A DNA stretch of 64,000 nucleotides from Plantago major. Its lineage: Eukaryota > Streptophyta > Magnoliopsida > Lamiales > Plantaginaceae. Positions 1-11,789 of the stretch are shown here, one piece after another. Location: contig CM048840.1 in assembly GCA_026545765.1 (NCBI GenBank), forward strand, positions 49,278,580 to 49,342,579, written 5' to 3'. The notes beneath the pieces were generated by a model, which saw nothing but the letters and a program-made list of their open reading frames with translations, did not search any database and had not been told where the DNA came from. The first letter of the stretch is position 1, and every line of letters begins with the position of its first letter. A program made the position numbers and the translations under genes.

Positions 1-469
1 AATTGAACCTTTTAAAGATTATGGGTTGTTTTTAGAAAATCAAAATAAAGACTAAAACTAAGGTTGTTTGACCTATTCAAAATCCATAATTTTAGATGGG
101 TAAAAATAATTTTCCAGCTTTTAGTTCAGAAAAAGGTAAGTTTGTGGATCTAGATGTAATTGATTTATTCTAATGAGGTAACCAGATATAATTGTTCGAT
201 TAACGGGGATTTAAATGTAATTATGACATCTAATTACCGAGATGTAATCTACCCTTTTTTAATTTCCTCCTCTTAAATTATCTAACCTTTACAACTAGTT
301 TGGTACTGCATATGGTTTCGATTTACTCATAAAGCAAGGCCCAAATAGTTGTTTGGTTTATTTTTGTGGAATGGGCTTCTGGGCCTCCTGTCTGGGTTTG
401 AAATAGTGGGCAACATTTTGATTGGAGAAGGCCATCTACATGACAGTGATGTATCGTTTCGTGGACTAA
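1..469. other. Intergenic, nothing recognised
   Basis: AT-rich unique-looking DNA without a convincing reading frame, RNA gene or terminal repeat. Short open frames on both strands overlap one another and show no family motif. Confidence 0.5.
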
Positions 470-1180
470 ACAAATGGGGAAGGATTTGGACCCGTGCCCT
501 TTCCCAGACACTAATTCAAGAAACGACCATTTTGCTTTACCCTCACCACACACACCTGACCTGACCATAAAGACCCTAATATTACCTGCCTTCTTCCTTC
601 TATCATTCACAATTCCATCACATTTCTCCCTCTCTCTATTCTCTCCACCTTCACCTCCCAACACCTCCGCACCACCACCTAACCACCGCCCCACCACCCT
701 TCCATACCTCTACCTCCCATCCACCGTGCCACTGCCTCCACCCCCACCACCATCCACCCAACCACCGTCACACCACCACCCCCACCAACCTCACACCTGC
801 TTCTGACCACCAGATCCACCACCACTACCCTTCGACCAGATCCCCCACCTGCTTCCGACCACCAGATCCACCTCATGACTGCCCTCCGACCACCAGATCC
901 ACCGGCCTCCGCCGCCCCAACCACCAGCCCCACACGGAGACCAGTCCATCTCTTCTGCCGCACCATGTACAACACCACTCGACCAAAGACGAGAGATCTA
1001 CATCACCACCATGACACCACCACACCACAAGAACCGTCACCCCCATCACTACCTGCCTACCGCCAGATCTCTCCCCACCATCAAGATCCGAGCCAGATCT
1101 TCCCAAGCTCGGTTAAGATCCGTCCAGATCCTATCCCACTATCAAGATCCGACCACCGGCGGCGCATGAAGGCTGTCTGG
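470..1180. repeat. C/A-rich low-complexity tract
   Basis: The plus strand is dominated by CCACC and CACC triplets, and the phrase GACCACCAGATCCACC recurs between about 807 and 902. Related phrases (CAAGATCCGACC) follow to 1160. The bias opens proline-rich frames on the plus strand and glycine/valine-rich frames on the minus strand at the same place. This is what composition alone produces, so no gene is called. It could be part of an old non-autonomous transposon or a decayed gene leader; nothing decides between these. Confidence 0.5.
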
Positions 1181-1802
1181 CTTGATTTTTTTATTTACTT
1201 TTTCTGTATTTAGTTATTTTCAAGCTCCGATCTGACTTCTATTCAAGCTCCGGTGGCTTTTTTCTTTTCTTTTTTTACTTTTTCTGTATTTAGTTTTATA
1301 TTTACTTTAATTTCTTATAATTCTTCATAATGATGTAACTTCTATAATTTTGACTGTAAAATGGAACTCTACCTATACATTTTGACTATATGATGGAATT
1401 GTACATATCCAGTTAAAGTGAATATTGGGATCTATAGTATACAGATCGACTGGATCATTGTTAATGTAAATTACAATAAATATATATATAAAACGGGATA
1501 TTGAAATTACAAATATACAGTTCGACTGTACATTGGAACTATATTGGAACTATATGCAGAGTTACAAAAATAAAAAATAAAATGTGAAACAACAAAATCT
1601 GAAATTGAAAAATTTTAAAATAAAAAAATATTATAAAAATTATAAGGGAAAATAATATATAAGATAAATTTTTAGAATTAGGTCATTTTTTAATAATTCA
1701 GGGATATAATAGTACATTTAAGGGTATGTAAAAGTAAAATATTCTTTTTTGAATTAATTTTCATTGATGAAGTCTTTATTTGAAATTTTATGATTAAGGT
1801 TA
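1181..1802. other. AT-rich intergenic, nothing recognised
   Basis: Very AT-rich sequence with short direct echoes such as GGAACTATATTGGAACTATAT near 1533. No coding frame, RNA gene or element end was found before the Mutator-like element that begins at 1803. Confidence 0.5.
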
Positions 1803-2437
1803 GGGCAAATTATATTTGCTCCCCCTATTAAATTTGCTAATAATATCGGGGGCCCAGACATTGCAACAATAACATATATTATTTCATACAATTGTACATA
1901 ATTACAAACCAGTTCAAAACTCATATTGGAGCCAAACACATCCTTAATTTAAACATTTCCTTTTCATTTGGTTTTATTCTTTTCCTTTTATTTATTTGTT
2001 TTAGATTTTTTTATTTTTCTAAGTTTAAATAAGAGTAAGACACGTGTCCGCTCTAAATTAAAAAAAAAAAAGACCTCATCAATGAAAACCAATTGCCAAA
2101 TCCGAGAAAAAAAACAACTAGAGTTTATGGTTTATATTGAAGTCATTTTTATTTTAATAAAATTCCATTTTATTAAAAAATTGTCCCAAGAAATTACTAT
2201 CACTGTCCATATTTTTTTTCTATTTATCTTAAGTTGGAGGAGGTGATGGTGGTGGGTGATGTTTAAATAAAAAGAAATGTAAGAAAAGGGAAACTAGAAA
2301 ATCCAAAGGTTTAAAATAAGGTCATGTTTGGATGGTAATCTTTGAAAATAGAAAATGGATCAATATGTAATTGTTGAAATATCAGGGCCCCCGATGTTAT
2401 TAGGGTGTTTATCAGGGGGAGCAGGTGTATTTTGCCC
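1803..2437. mobile_element. Non-autonomous Mutator-like element, 635 bp
   Basis: The two ends form long terminal inverted repeats of about 75 bp. The left end begins GGGCAAATTATATTTGCTCC, and the reverse complement of the right end begins GGGCAAAATACACCTGCTCC. Both continue through GCTCCCCCT, TAATAAYATCGGGGGCC and CAACAATAACAT-like blocks. The interior is AT-rich and non-coding. A second, longer family member with the same ends and subterminal phrases (CCAAACACATCCTTAATTT, CATGTTTGG, GAAAATGGA) lies at 58756-60036 and has a perfect 9-bp target duplication, the Mutator signature. Here the flanks (TTAAGGTTA and GGTTAAGTT) match only partly, so the target duplication is decayed or the edge is off by a few bases. 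Confidence 0.7.
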
Positions 2438-2730
2438 GGTTAAGTTAATTGGGTCTTTGAAAAGAATTTTCTCAAGAAAATGGGGGTTTTGGACTGGAAT
2501 AGAAATTGGGCTTGGATCCATGTTGGTCAAATGGTCGTAATTTGCGAATTAGCTGAATTCGGAACTCTCATTTTAACCTTGCTTTTTAAAGGTTTCTTCT
2601 ATACAGAGGAGCTGGGAGCTCATTACACATTCAACGTTGAGCAAATTGAGAAAAATTAAAGCGTTTTGATGTTGAAATCGAGCACCGATCTTCACTTTTC
2701 GGTAACCTAGGCGATATTTAGTTGCTATAA
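2438..2730. other. Intergenic, nothing recognised
   Basis: Unique-looking spacer between the Mutator-like element and the Stowaway MITE. No supported gene or signal. Confidence 0.4.
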
Positions 2731-2978
2731 TACTACCACCTCCGTCCCAGTTTCATCTTTCCGAGGGGCCGGGCACAAGATTTAAGAGAAAAGCGAATAA
2801 AGTATGAGAGATTGTGATAAAGTATGAAAGAGAGTGAATAAAGTATAACAAATATTGAATAAACTATGAGAGATAGTGTATAAAGTAGGAGAAAGATTTT
2901 ACATTTAAGGGATGGGAAGATGAAGTTGAGACGGACCAAAATAGAATGCGGGGAGATGAAACTGGGACGGATGAAGTA
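2731..2978. mobile_element. Stowaway-type MITE (Tc1/mariner)
   Basis: About 248 bp bounded by TA. The left end contains CCTCCGTCCCAGTTTCATC, and the right end contains its inverse, GATGAAACTGGGACGGATG. The interior is AT-rich, with repeated GAATAAAGTATGAGAG phrases and no coding capacity. TA target sites plus CTCCGTCCC ends are the Stowaway hallmark. A sister copy sits in the TPD1-like intron (10535-10750). Confidence 0.85.
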
Positions 2979-3367
2979 TTACACTCCTATTGTCTAACCT
3001 TCCTAATACTAGTACAACTCGTGGCGATGTCACGGTATAGTTTACTTTTAATAATAAATAGAAATGTGAGGATTAAATAAATTAATCGAGAAAATAAGAT
3101 AGTCAAAATTCCTTGTAGACAATGTTGGTTGTGGTGTCAGTCGGCATTCTTCATCCAATATTATATCATTGAGTGTTTATTTATGTTAACTATAGAAAAA
3201 TGTAAAATAGGGTCCTACAGTACTTGATTTGTTAATTAGTAACATGTACATATTTTTTTACAACAAAAATCTATCCCTTAAACGGAACCAAAATAAAATA
3301 CAAAAGTATACAACACAATCAATAGGGTTGTTCCCAACAATCTCGCAGTGATATGTGGTCACCCCAC

Positions 3368-3399
<32 letters not shown>

Positions 3400-4559
3400 T
3401 ATTATACAAACGTAATTTCACATGTTATACGGTTGCGGTCGGGTCTTGTAACCTAATCATAAAATATTGCGGTCGGGTCTTGTAACAAAGGTATGGAACG
3501 GGTTTGAGTATATACCAGACCGGACCTGAACATCATTATTTTGAATGGGGTTGAAATTCGGGTTGGATAGAATCAGTCCTTCCAGCCAGAGATCGTAGAG
3601 AAGAGAAACCTTATACCTCATCCTACCTATCGAATCTTATACATAAAGAAAAGGAAATTGAAAGTCTTCACATGTAAATGCTGTTGATAGACATGTAAAG
3701 ATCAACACACCACCAATTAGCTCACGTGTGTCTCTTCTATCTTCTGGAACTGAAAAGAGCACGTCTAGTATACGATTCATATAACATTCTTAGAAGATCA
3801 GTTGAAGGGACTATGTCAAGCATTTATCCAAAGGTCCTCCTATTTGGATTCATGCCTATTAAGAAAATTAGTGTGTGGGTGGCAATTTTGATGGAATTAT
3901 GGGATTTAGAAGATTTGATTGATCACATTTATAAATAGTTACAAAGGTTGAATATCATTTGCAGAATTACGTAACCAAAATTGATTAAAATTGTAAATGT
4001 AACAGAGCCAAATAGGCATTACTTCGAATCAAAAATAAATTTACTCTGATTATAATTGTTTTGTAATTTTTTAATCCAAAAAAATGAAAGTATTTCTCAC
4101 ATTGATTTGAGGCCAAAGTACTATAGCTAGAATTGATAATAAAAACTGGTCTTTATAATATATGGATAGATCTCATCTTCACATGCCTAAAAATTGAAAA
4201 TTAATTTGTTACTTTATTCTTTACCTTCTCACCTCTTCTACTTTATTCACTATCTCGTACGACTATTCATTATCTTTCATACATAAGTATTTAGAGAAAA
4301 GTCGAAACCTAAATTTAAAAATAAAAAGAAACGTAGAGAGTTAATATAACTTCAAAAGAATTTCTTTTTACATTAATTTTGTATTATAAAATGTCCAAGT
4401 AATTAGAAAGCGCTCCAAGTATCATTTATGCACATGCGGATCATGTGTGTTTCAAAGTAAACCATCAACTTTAGAATATAGTAGTAGACAAATATACGAA
4501 AGTGCCCAGAATAATCGAAAGTGCACAAATGGTATGGTCGTATGGATATGTATATGAGT
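2979..4559. other. Intergenic with (AC)n microsatellite
   Basis: No supported gene. A perfect AC run lies at about 3371-3398. A phrase GCGGTCGGGTCTTGTAAC is repeated directly at 3435 and 3469. A 70-codon frame at 3726-3938 has no recognisable motif and is not called. About 4195-4290 reads like a decayed Stowaway interior in reverse (ACTTTATTCACTATCTC), too worn to call as an element. Confidence 0.45.
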
Positions 4560-6160
4560 CTAATCAAAATAGTCGTATATTTTAGTTTGTCCAGAATGTT
4601 TGATGCTAAACTATTTAAAATGAGTATCTTTTTGAACGCTTGATGCTACATTAATTATTTATAATGTGTTTTAATGAGTCGATTTTAATTTTTAAAATTC
4701 CACTATTTCATTTTATCTTATTCAATAAAATTATATTTTATTTTAATGAATAAAACAATTTATTTAATTAATAATAGTATTCAAGATTGGTGTCTATAGT
4801 TTCATTTAGTCACGACGAATTCAAGTGTATGATAAGTCTAGCCCAGTTGAAAAGTACTGGTTGAAAATGCAACTAATTTCACAAAATTCTATGTAGGATT
4901 GAATTAATTTAGTAAATGCTCTATTTTTAAAATTTTATTATTTCATTTTTCTTATTTAATAAATTTATATTTTACTTTAATGAATAAAATAATTTATTTA
5001 ATTAATTAGTATTCAACATTGGTGTCTATGGATTCGTCTTGTCATGGCGAATTCAAATATATGTTCAAAATATTTTTTGAATTTTTGTAGATAAAGTTAT
5101 ATGAGATTTAATAAAAACTAAATATATACAGTCAACACACAAAAAATAACAATGAAATATATACTGCTTAAAATACAACTAATTCTACAAAATTTCATGT
5201 AGGACTGAATTAATCTGTTGTAATAGTATGAGATTTAATAAAAACTATATATACAGTCAACACACAAAAAATAGCAATGAAATATATACTGGCTAAAATA
5301 CAACTAATTCTATAAAACTCCATGTAGGGCTGAATGAATCTGGTGTAATAGTATTCAAGATTGGTGTCTATGGATTCGTCTTGTCATGGCGAATTCAAAT
5401 ATATGTTCAAAATATTTTTTGGATTTTTGTAGATAAAGTTATATGAGATTTAATAAAAACTATATATACAGTCAACATACCAAAAAATAACATTGAAATA
5501 TATACTGACTAAAATACAACTAATTCCACAAAATTCCACGTAAAAACAAACCGTGAAAGATATATTGGTTGAAAATGCAACTAATTTCACAAAATTCTAC
5601 GTAGGATTGAATTAATTTAATAAATACTCTATTTTTAAAATTTTATTATTTCATTTTTCTTATTTAATAAATTTATAGTTTACTTTAATGAATAAAATAA
5701 TTTATTTAATTAATTAGTATTCAAGATTGGTGTCTAACTGTCTATGGATTCGTCTTGTCGTGGCGAATTCAAATATATGTTCAAAATATTTTTTGAATTT
5801 TTGTAGATAAAGTTATATGAGATTTAATAAAAATTATATATATACAGTCAACACACAAAAAAATAACAATGAAATATATACTGGCTAAAATACAACTAAT
5901 TCTACAAAATTCTACGTAGGACTGAATGAATCTGGTGTAATAGTATTCAAGATTGGTGTCGATAGATTCGTCTTGTCATGGCGAATTAAAATATATGTTC
6001 AAAATATTTTTCAGATTTTTGTAGATAAAGTTATATGAGATTTAATAAAAACTATATATACAGTCAATATACCAAAAATAATATTGAAATATATACTGGC
6101 TAAAATACAACTAATTTCACAAAATTTCACATAGGACTAAATAAATCTGGTGAGGTTTAG
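4560..6160. repeat. Degenerate tandem array, five or more units
   Basis: The phrase ATTCAAGATTGGTGTCTAT recurs at about 4779, 5008, 5351, 5718 and 5945. Each copy is followed by GATTCGTCTTGTCATGGCG and then GTAGATAAAGTTATATGAG, ATACAGTCAACACAC, GAAATATATACTGGC and TACAACTAATTCTAC. A second module (AAAATTTTATTATTTCATTT through AAAATAATTTATTTAATTA) is present in only some units, at about 4690, 4930 and 5640. Units are therefore either about 230 bp or about 360 bp. The AT-rich array has no coding frame. Its origin is unknown; it may be internal duplication within an old transposon. Confidence 0.8.
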
Positions 6161-7084
6161 CTTCTTTTGTTTTACATAATTATTATTGATAGATGGATTG
6201 TATTGCTACTTGTCCAAGCTTCAAAATGTATCAAAATTAAACAGGTGTGTATCTATTTCAAGACATTAATCAAAATTAAACAGGGCCTATTTCCCCTGAA
6301 TTAATTTTTATTCAATTTACGCAGCTTAATCATGATCCTTATCTTCTCGTGTCCTCCATCTTCAATGATGATTGCTTCTTTAGTAGCTACAAATACAACG
6401 GAAGACCGGGATCTAAGAGACCGAATACAACATTCAATTCTGTCCTTGTACGGTTTCAGAGAGCAAATTCAAGACCACCGCCAATTTGCTCGTCAATTAC
6501 AGATAGCTGCTTCAATTTTGTGAGGGAGAAGCTTATTTTCTTTTTAACTTAAATCCTTCATGGTTTATGCCTTTTATGGTCATTTCTTGTGGCAATAGTA
6601 AGGGCATATGTGGAAAATCACATTAATATTAACGAAGCCATTCCACTATTCAACAACCAAACACATCGCATTTTGAGCTTTCAATTTCAGTCCACATGAA
6701 TCCAATCAACAAACAACAAATTTACAACAAGCCCAATATGAAAACCCATCTTACATAATTTAAATAGTGAATTGGAACGGGATGTTGTCTTCGTCCATAT
6801 ATAATACCAAACGGATCGTTATTCCCGCACAAGTCTCTCAAAATCAAAGCACACATCCCCAATAAAATCAGAGACACATTAAAATCAGATCTAGGCTTTA
6901 TTTTCTATAGCTCTATCTTTATTTGTAACTTAATGATCCATTTAGTTTTTGGAGAGAATTTTCTCATACTTTTGTTGGCTAAGGGCTTAAGGCCAAGTTT
7001 TTTTTTTTCTTTCTTTTTTTTTTTTCCTTGTATCGACATACTCACTAATTGGAAGGAGATACGATTTGGACCGAGCATTAATTT
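6161..7084. other. Intergenic, nothing recognised
   Basis: Two overlapping short frames at 6332-6552 carry no recognisable motif and are not called. A long T/C tract lies at about 6999-7028, just after the phrase GGCTAAGGGCTTAAGGCC. No gene, RNA or element end was identified. Confidence 0.45.
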
Positions 7085-7089
7085 AGACC

Positions 7090-7377
7090 TACTGGAGTAT
7101 TAAAATATACGACTAGATTCCAAACCTCTCTACAAATTCGAGCTTTTAGATTACATGGAATTCTATCATGGTATCAGAGCATCTGGCTCACGCCCAACTT
7201 GGGTTCGAATCTCTACGGAGACAAACTCCGTCCCATATTAAATTTTCACTTGAATGGCCTCCCCAAAGAGGTTGAAATCGGTCACGAGTGCGGGGGAGTA
7301 TTGGAGTATTAATATATATGACTAGATTCTACACATCTCTACAAGTTCGAGCTTTTAGATGAGATGAAATTATATCA
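7090..7377 (+). mobile_element. Miniature LTR element (TRIM), 288 bp, looks whole
   Basis: A very small retroelement in which every structural part can be seen. Its 79-bp LTRs are at 7090-7168 and 7299-7377, both reading GGAGTATTA near the start and CGAGCTTTTAGAT in the middle. A perfect initiator-tRNA-Met primer site, TGGTATCAGAGC, follows the 5' LTR at 7169-7180. A purine tract, GCGGGGGAG, precedes the 3' LTR. The 5-bp target duplication AGACC lies at 7085-7089 and 7378-7382. There is no coding sequence, as is usual for TRIMs, which depend on enzymes from other elements. The LTRs differ at roughly a tenth of positions by eye, so it is not very recent. Confidence 0.85.
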
Positions 7378-7426
7378 AGACCTATATAGCTGGAGATAGC
7401 TAGTATTTTTACTGTTGCAAAAACAT

Positions 7427-8140
7427 CATTGTTTGAAAAATCGGACCGGATCGACCGGTCAGACCGGGCGAACCGGTCTGATATCCAACAGCTGAGAACC
7501 GGCCGGTTCATTTGTTTGACCGGTAAACCACCAACCGGTTGAGAATCGGTTATGAGTTTTATTTGATAAATATTGAATAACATGTAAGTTGTAGGAATTG
7601 AACTTGGGTCTAGAATATAATAGTTTAGTTACTTACCACTTGGATACAAGTTATTTGACTAAATTTTTTGTTTTATTATAGTAATAACCCAAACTTGGAT
7701 ATAGTTTAACATTTTCAAGTATATCAATCCTCTACTAAGTAAAAGAACAATCATTTGATATTTTTAACATTTATTTGTTATTTTACAAGTTACAACTTTA
7801 TATGTTTGAAATTCTAACATTTGAACCATCATGAATTAATATGGTAGATCTTGTATTTTAGAATTTTTTCTTTTATAATTCAATATAAGTTCATATTAGA
7901 CAATTTATTTATTAGTTACGTTGTGTTTTGATTATATGCAGTCTAATCTTTTTACTATTTGTTGTGATTGTTCAACTTCGTTAATATTAATTAATTACAG
8001 ACCCATATTAATTAGATTTATTAACAAACACATGTATAAGACGTCATACCGGGTCAAAAAGTGGTTTGACCGGTTGAACCGATTGAACCAGTATTTTGTA
8101 GCATACCCGGTTTTACACCCGGTCCGGTTTTTATACACTG
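7427..8140. mobile_element. Non-autonomous DNA element with CCGG-rich ends (hAT-like?)
   Basis: Both ends are rich in ACCGGTT-type words while the middle is plain AT-rich DNA. The left end reads CATTGTTTGAAAAATCGG and then ACCGGATCGACCGGTC. The reverse complement of the right end reads CAGTGTATAAAAACCGG and then ACCGGG. These serve as imperfect terminal inverted repeats. A CAGTG-type terminus with repeated ACCGG words fits a widespread class of plant non-autonomous hAT-like elements. No matching 8-bp target duplication was found, so the exact edges and the superfamily remain uncertain. Confidence 0.55.
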
Positions 8141-9172
8141 GGCACTACTACTGCACCCCATTTCCTGTCTCTTTTATTGCCTCATTTATCTCCATCTTAT
8201 ATCTTTCTACTCGCTCATCGCCACCTTTGTCCACCACATTCTTACCACTGCCTTACTCCATGGCCACCACAGCCTATTGCCCCTAACTTTGCCTCCATGT
8301 CTACCGCCCTCCACAACCGTAACTTCACCATCCTACTCATTTCACTCGTTCTGCTCCAAATATCAATTAAACCCAAAAACTGGAGTCGTGGTTACGGTCG
8401 TAGGTGGGATAGTGATGTAAAAAAAAAAAAAAAAAAATTTATAGAATAAACATATAAGTACTTGATAACTCATATATTACTCTTAATCTCATAATATACT
8501 CATAAATAGTCTAAAGACAAGCAAAGCCAAGAAAAATAGGAAATAAATAAGTCTTTCTCTTACATTAACATAACATCATAAAGAAAAACACTAAATTAAA
8601 TAGTTTTAAATCAACATTCAAATCTGGTTTTTTTCCCCTCAACCAGTTTGTGGTTGTTTTATATTTGCCATCAAATTCTGGGAAAGTGAATCTCAATCGA
8701 AGGCGTGAGTGGCACTTGTAAATTACACCAGAGGATGTAGTGTAAACTGACATTTTTAACCAAAGGTTTGAAGGAAAGATAACATAAGATTGGCTTTTGT
8801 GTAACTTTTTTAATGTAAAGTAAGGTTTTGGTGTGATTCGAAATAAATCTTACTTAGAGGGGTGAGTTTGAAATTTTCACATTAAATGACAAATTGATGG
8901 TTGAGCAAAATTAGTATGTAATCAATTGTAGTTTATCTATCCGGTAATACATGGTAGGTAAGTAGTACTCATCAAAACCAGCTAGAAATTAAATGAAATG
9001 AGCTCAATGGTGTCAAGAACCACGTTTCCTATACATGTATGTGCTCCAATTAAGATTCCTGAGCAGTCACACACACGGGCAATAACATACACTCACACGC
9101 TACAATTCATACATTTGATGTACCTTTCAGTTCATTTCTACTAACAAGCAACTTAATTTTTTACATGACCTG
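8141..9172. other. Intergenic; pyrimidine-rich stretch ending in poly(A)
   Basis: The sequence is rich in C and T from about 8141 to 8345 and ends in an A run at about 8418-8436. It might be a retroposed copy, but no target duplication or parent was recognised. The rest, to the start of the TPD1-like gene, is AT-rich with no supported frame. It includes the presumed promoter of that gene, in which I could not fix a convincing TATA box. Confidence 0.4.
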
Positions 9173-11353
9173 ATGGAAAAATGTTGCAGCTTCTACTGGA
9201 TTATCACTTCATTGCTGCTGCTACTCTTTCCTTTCACGGTGTTTTGTACGTTCTTTAAATTTATCCTTCTTCAATTTAAGTGGTCAATTATCTTCAATTG
9301 TAATTGTTGCTTGTTTCATCTGCTTCTCAATTTATGATTTCAACTTATGTGTCTATTCAACTTATTGAATTGGAACTAGATAGAGTTGTTTTGGTTAACT
9401 GCAAAATAAAAGTGTACTTACAGTCCTGAAATAATATAAAAACTGAATACAATCTTGCACCGATGTTAGTAACTTGTTTGTTAGATGTTCATCTTATTTT
9501 TTCAGTCATCTTATATTAGGTAGTTTTTTTAAAAAAAGTTACTTCATGTACCTTATTGAAGAATTAATCACATTATAAGTTTTTTTCTTCTTTAAAGGAA
9601 ATATCAACTTACTTATTACTATCAATCTAAGTTGTTTTCTTCTTTAAATAAATATCAGCTTACTTATTACTATCAATCAATTAGCCAAACACGTTGATTG
9701 AAATCAACTACCTTATCAGTCTCAAATTCCATCACCAATCACCTTATTAGTCTTCAGTCACCTTATAAGTTAGTTTTGTCAAAAATAACCTTTGTTCACC
9801 TTTCTTTTAAAACTTGTATTCGGACCCACTGGAAGTTTAACCCGATTAATGAAGTAGTAGTATGAAAGACTACATCATTGTAGTATAAATTGGATAAGTG
9901 TGGCAAATACGAGGTGGATAGGTGGATGGGATATGATTTTTCACATGTTCATATACATTTTGCATGTCCAATAAAAATTTACAAACTCCTTAAATAAAAG
10001 GTTTATATCTTATGTTATTCAACCACTATCCACTTTAAATTCAACATTACCTATTTCTAATTTATCTAACCAACGGAAAATTAAATTAAGGATGTCCGGT
10101 GATCTGATTCTCAATGTGACCTCATATGAGAGGGTGACATTAACATCTGCCCTTAGGGTATGATAAACAATAAACGACACTCCACCTTGAATCACTTATT
10201 ACATCTTTTACTCATTCATTAATCCATACCTCAATTTTCTTAATTTTCAATCCCAAATAATCCACTGTGTCATTTATGTTGGGACATATAGAGCAGATTA
10301 GCCTCATAATTTGAAGTTTAGAGAGCCAATGATATATAAAAAAAATCAATTTTCAGGGGGTTGTGGACGTCTAGTACCCTCCTTTCAGAATTGCCCTGCA
10401 TATGGAGTATGTTTAATAAAATGTCAAATGATACATTTTGAGTGACGCACAAATATTGTATATAATTGGTGTATGTGCTCTATTGTTGACTGACGCCTAA
10501 TTTTGACACTTTTATAGGTCTCCGGGTTAAAATGTATGCGTCCGTTCCGGGCTCAACTTCGCACGGACGCAGACACAAATTTTAAGAAAATGGTGAATAA
10601 AATATGAGAAATTGTGATAAATAGGAAAAAGAGTTAATAAAGTATAATAGATAGTGAATAAATTATGAATGTTTTATTTAAGGGATGAGTAGTTAACAAT
10701 CATACCTACCAAAATGTAACGTGGGAATTTGAAATGGGACGAATGAAGTAGATGAGTCCTTATTTAGTTTGCTAGGTAACAAATATGAAAATACAAAGCA
10801 ATACGTTTAGTTGCTTCTTGTCCTATCTATATTGACGGATTTCTATAAACTGGTTTTCCCCTTTCTCACATCTTCTTATTATATTCATACTTATATAACA
10901 AAAACATGAGATTGATACACTTTTCATTTGCCTTTAACAAAATCCGCTCTGTTACTACAATATTGAAGACAATGTGATACAAAATTGTGGATATATAATG
11001 GATTAACTTGATCATCTTTGTCCACAGGTTGGATACAATATCCGAGCAGATGTAACGTGAGTTGTATACAGATATACCAATGGTCATCTGGATTCGCAAG
11101 CCTTCACGTACCGAAATACACAGTCCAGATTATAGTCCAGGCATGGCATGTCACTGGAGTCTACGATGTTCAAATTGGATGCCCTGCCTTTGCATCCACA
11201 ACTCTAATCGATCCCAAGGTTTTTCAGAGAACCGGGTTCTCGACTTGCCTACTGAAAAACGGGCAGATACTTAAGCCAGGAGAAGTGATCACTTTCGAGT
11301 ATTCTAACATACTTCCATATCCATTTGATGTTCTTAATGTCAAATGTTTGTAA
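9173..11353 (+). CDS. TPD1-family secreted protein, two exons (9173-9245, 11028-11353)
   Basis: TPD1 (TAPETUM DETERMINANT 1) proteins are small secreted cysteine-rich ligands; in Arabidopsis TPD1 signals through the receptor kinase EMS1 in anther cell fate. Exon 1 (73 bases) encodes a signal peptide: MEKCC, then a hydrophobic run to Cys25. The donor is GTACGT and the acceptor TCCACAG. The phases agree, giving a 132-residue protein. Family landmarks are PKYTVQI (53-59), DPKVFQR (86-92), a Cys plus LLKNGQ (98-104), ITFEYSN (112-118) and the end PFDVLNVKC. C76, C98 and C131 match three family cysteines, and C33 or C37 the first. The positions of the other conserved pair hold A63 and T67. The 1782-bp intron contains a Stowaway MITE and a local duplication near 9600-9690. 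It is probably a diverged paralogue, possibly non-functional; expression is unknown. Confidence 0.75.
10535..10750. mobile_element. Stowaway-type MITE in TPD1-like intron
   Basis: The TA-bounded 216-bp element has ends TGCGTCCGTTCCGG and GGGACGAATGAAG. Its interior phrases (GAATAAAATATGAGAAATTG, GATAGTGAATAAATTATGA, TTTAAGGGATG) match the MITE at 2731-2978. It lies entirely within the intron, away from the splice sites. Confidence 0.75.
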
Positions 11354-11789
11354 CATTGTTCGATCAGTTGGCATCGGTTGTTGTTCATGTACATGTTCTC
11401 CAATCCTTTCTTAGGCTTTTGTTCCTGAATTCATGTTTTCGGCCATTATAACTTTGGTTTCATAAATGGACAGATTTTCCCGATATAAAACAATAAGGAG
11501 GATTAATGTGTAGGTATCATTGCCTTCGCATATACAAAACACCGACGTCATGTTCAATACATTACGTTCACCATGTGGCAAGTAAATTCAATTGTACTCT
11601 ACTACGGACTATTCAAAGCCAAAAGCTATCTCCCGATGTAATAATTTGTATGAAACACGAGTGTGCATGAATTTGTATTCATGTGAAGACGTTGGGAACT
11701 TTTAATTAAAGTGTGATTAATGCCCAATCACTAATTAATCAATCATCGACCGTTTGACTCGGAATGATTAACTCATTATATAGGCACAC
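11354..11789. other. 3' flank of TPD1-like gene
   Basis: Non-coding flank that presumably holds the 3' UTR and poly(A) site of the TPD1-like gene. No clear AATAAA was singled out and nothing else was recognised. Confidence 0.4.

Noticed and set aside
474-1213. Proline-rich and glycine-rich frames on opposite strands
   Set aside because: They overlap in a CCACC-rich tract; composition alone keeps both strands open, and no family motif or splice structure was seen.
3726-3938. 70-residue frame MCLFYLLELKRARLV
   Set aside because: No similarity recognised, no splice or promoter context, length expected by chance.
4560-6160. CRISPR-like array
   Set aside because: Units are long and contiguous without unique spacers, and the DNA is clearly from a plant.
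7195-7215. GGGTTCGAATCTC, like a tRNA T-loop
   Set aside because: It lies inside the 288-bp TRIM, with no acceptor stem or anticodon arm around it.
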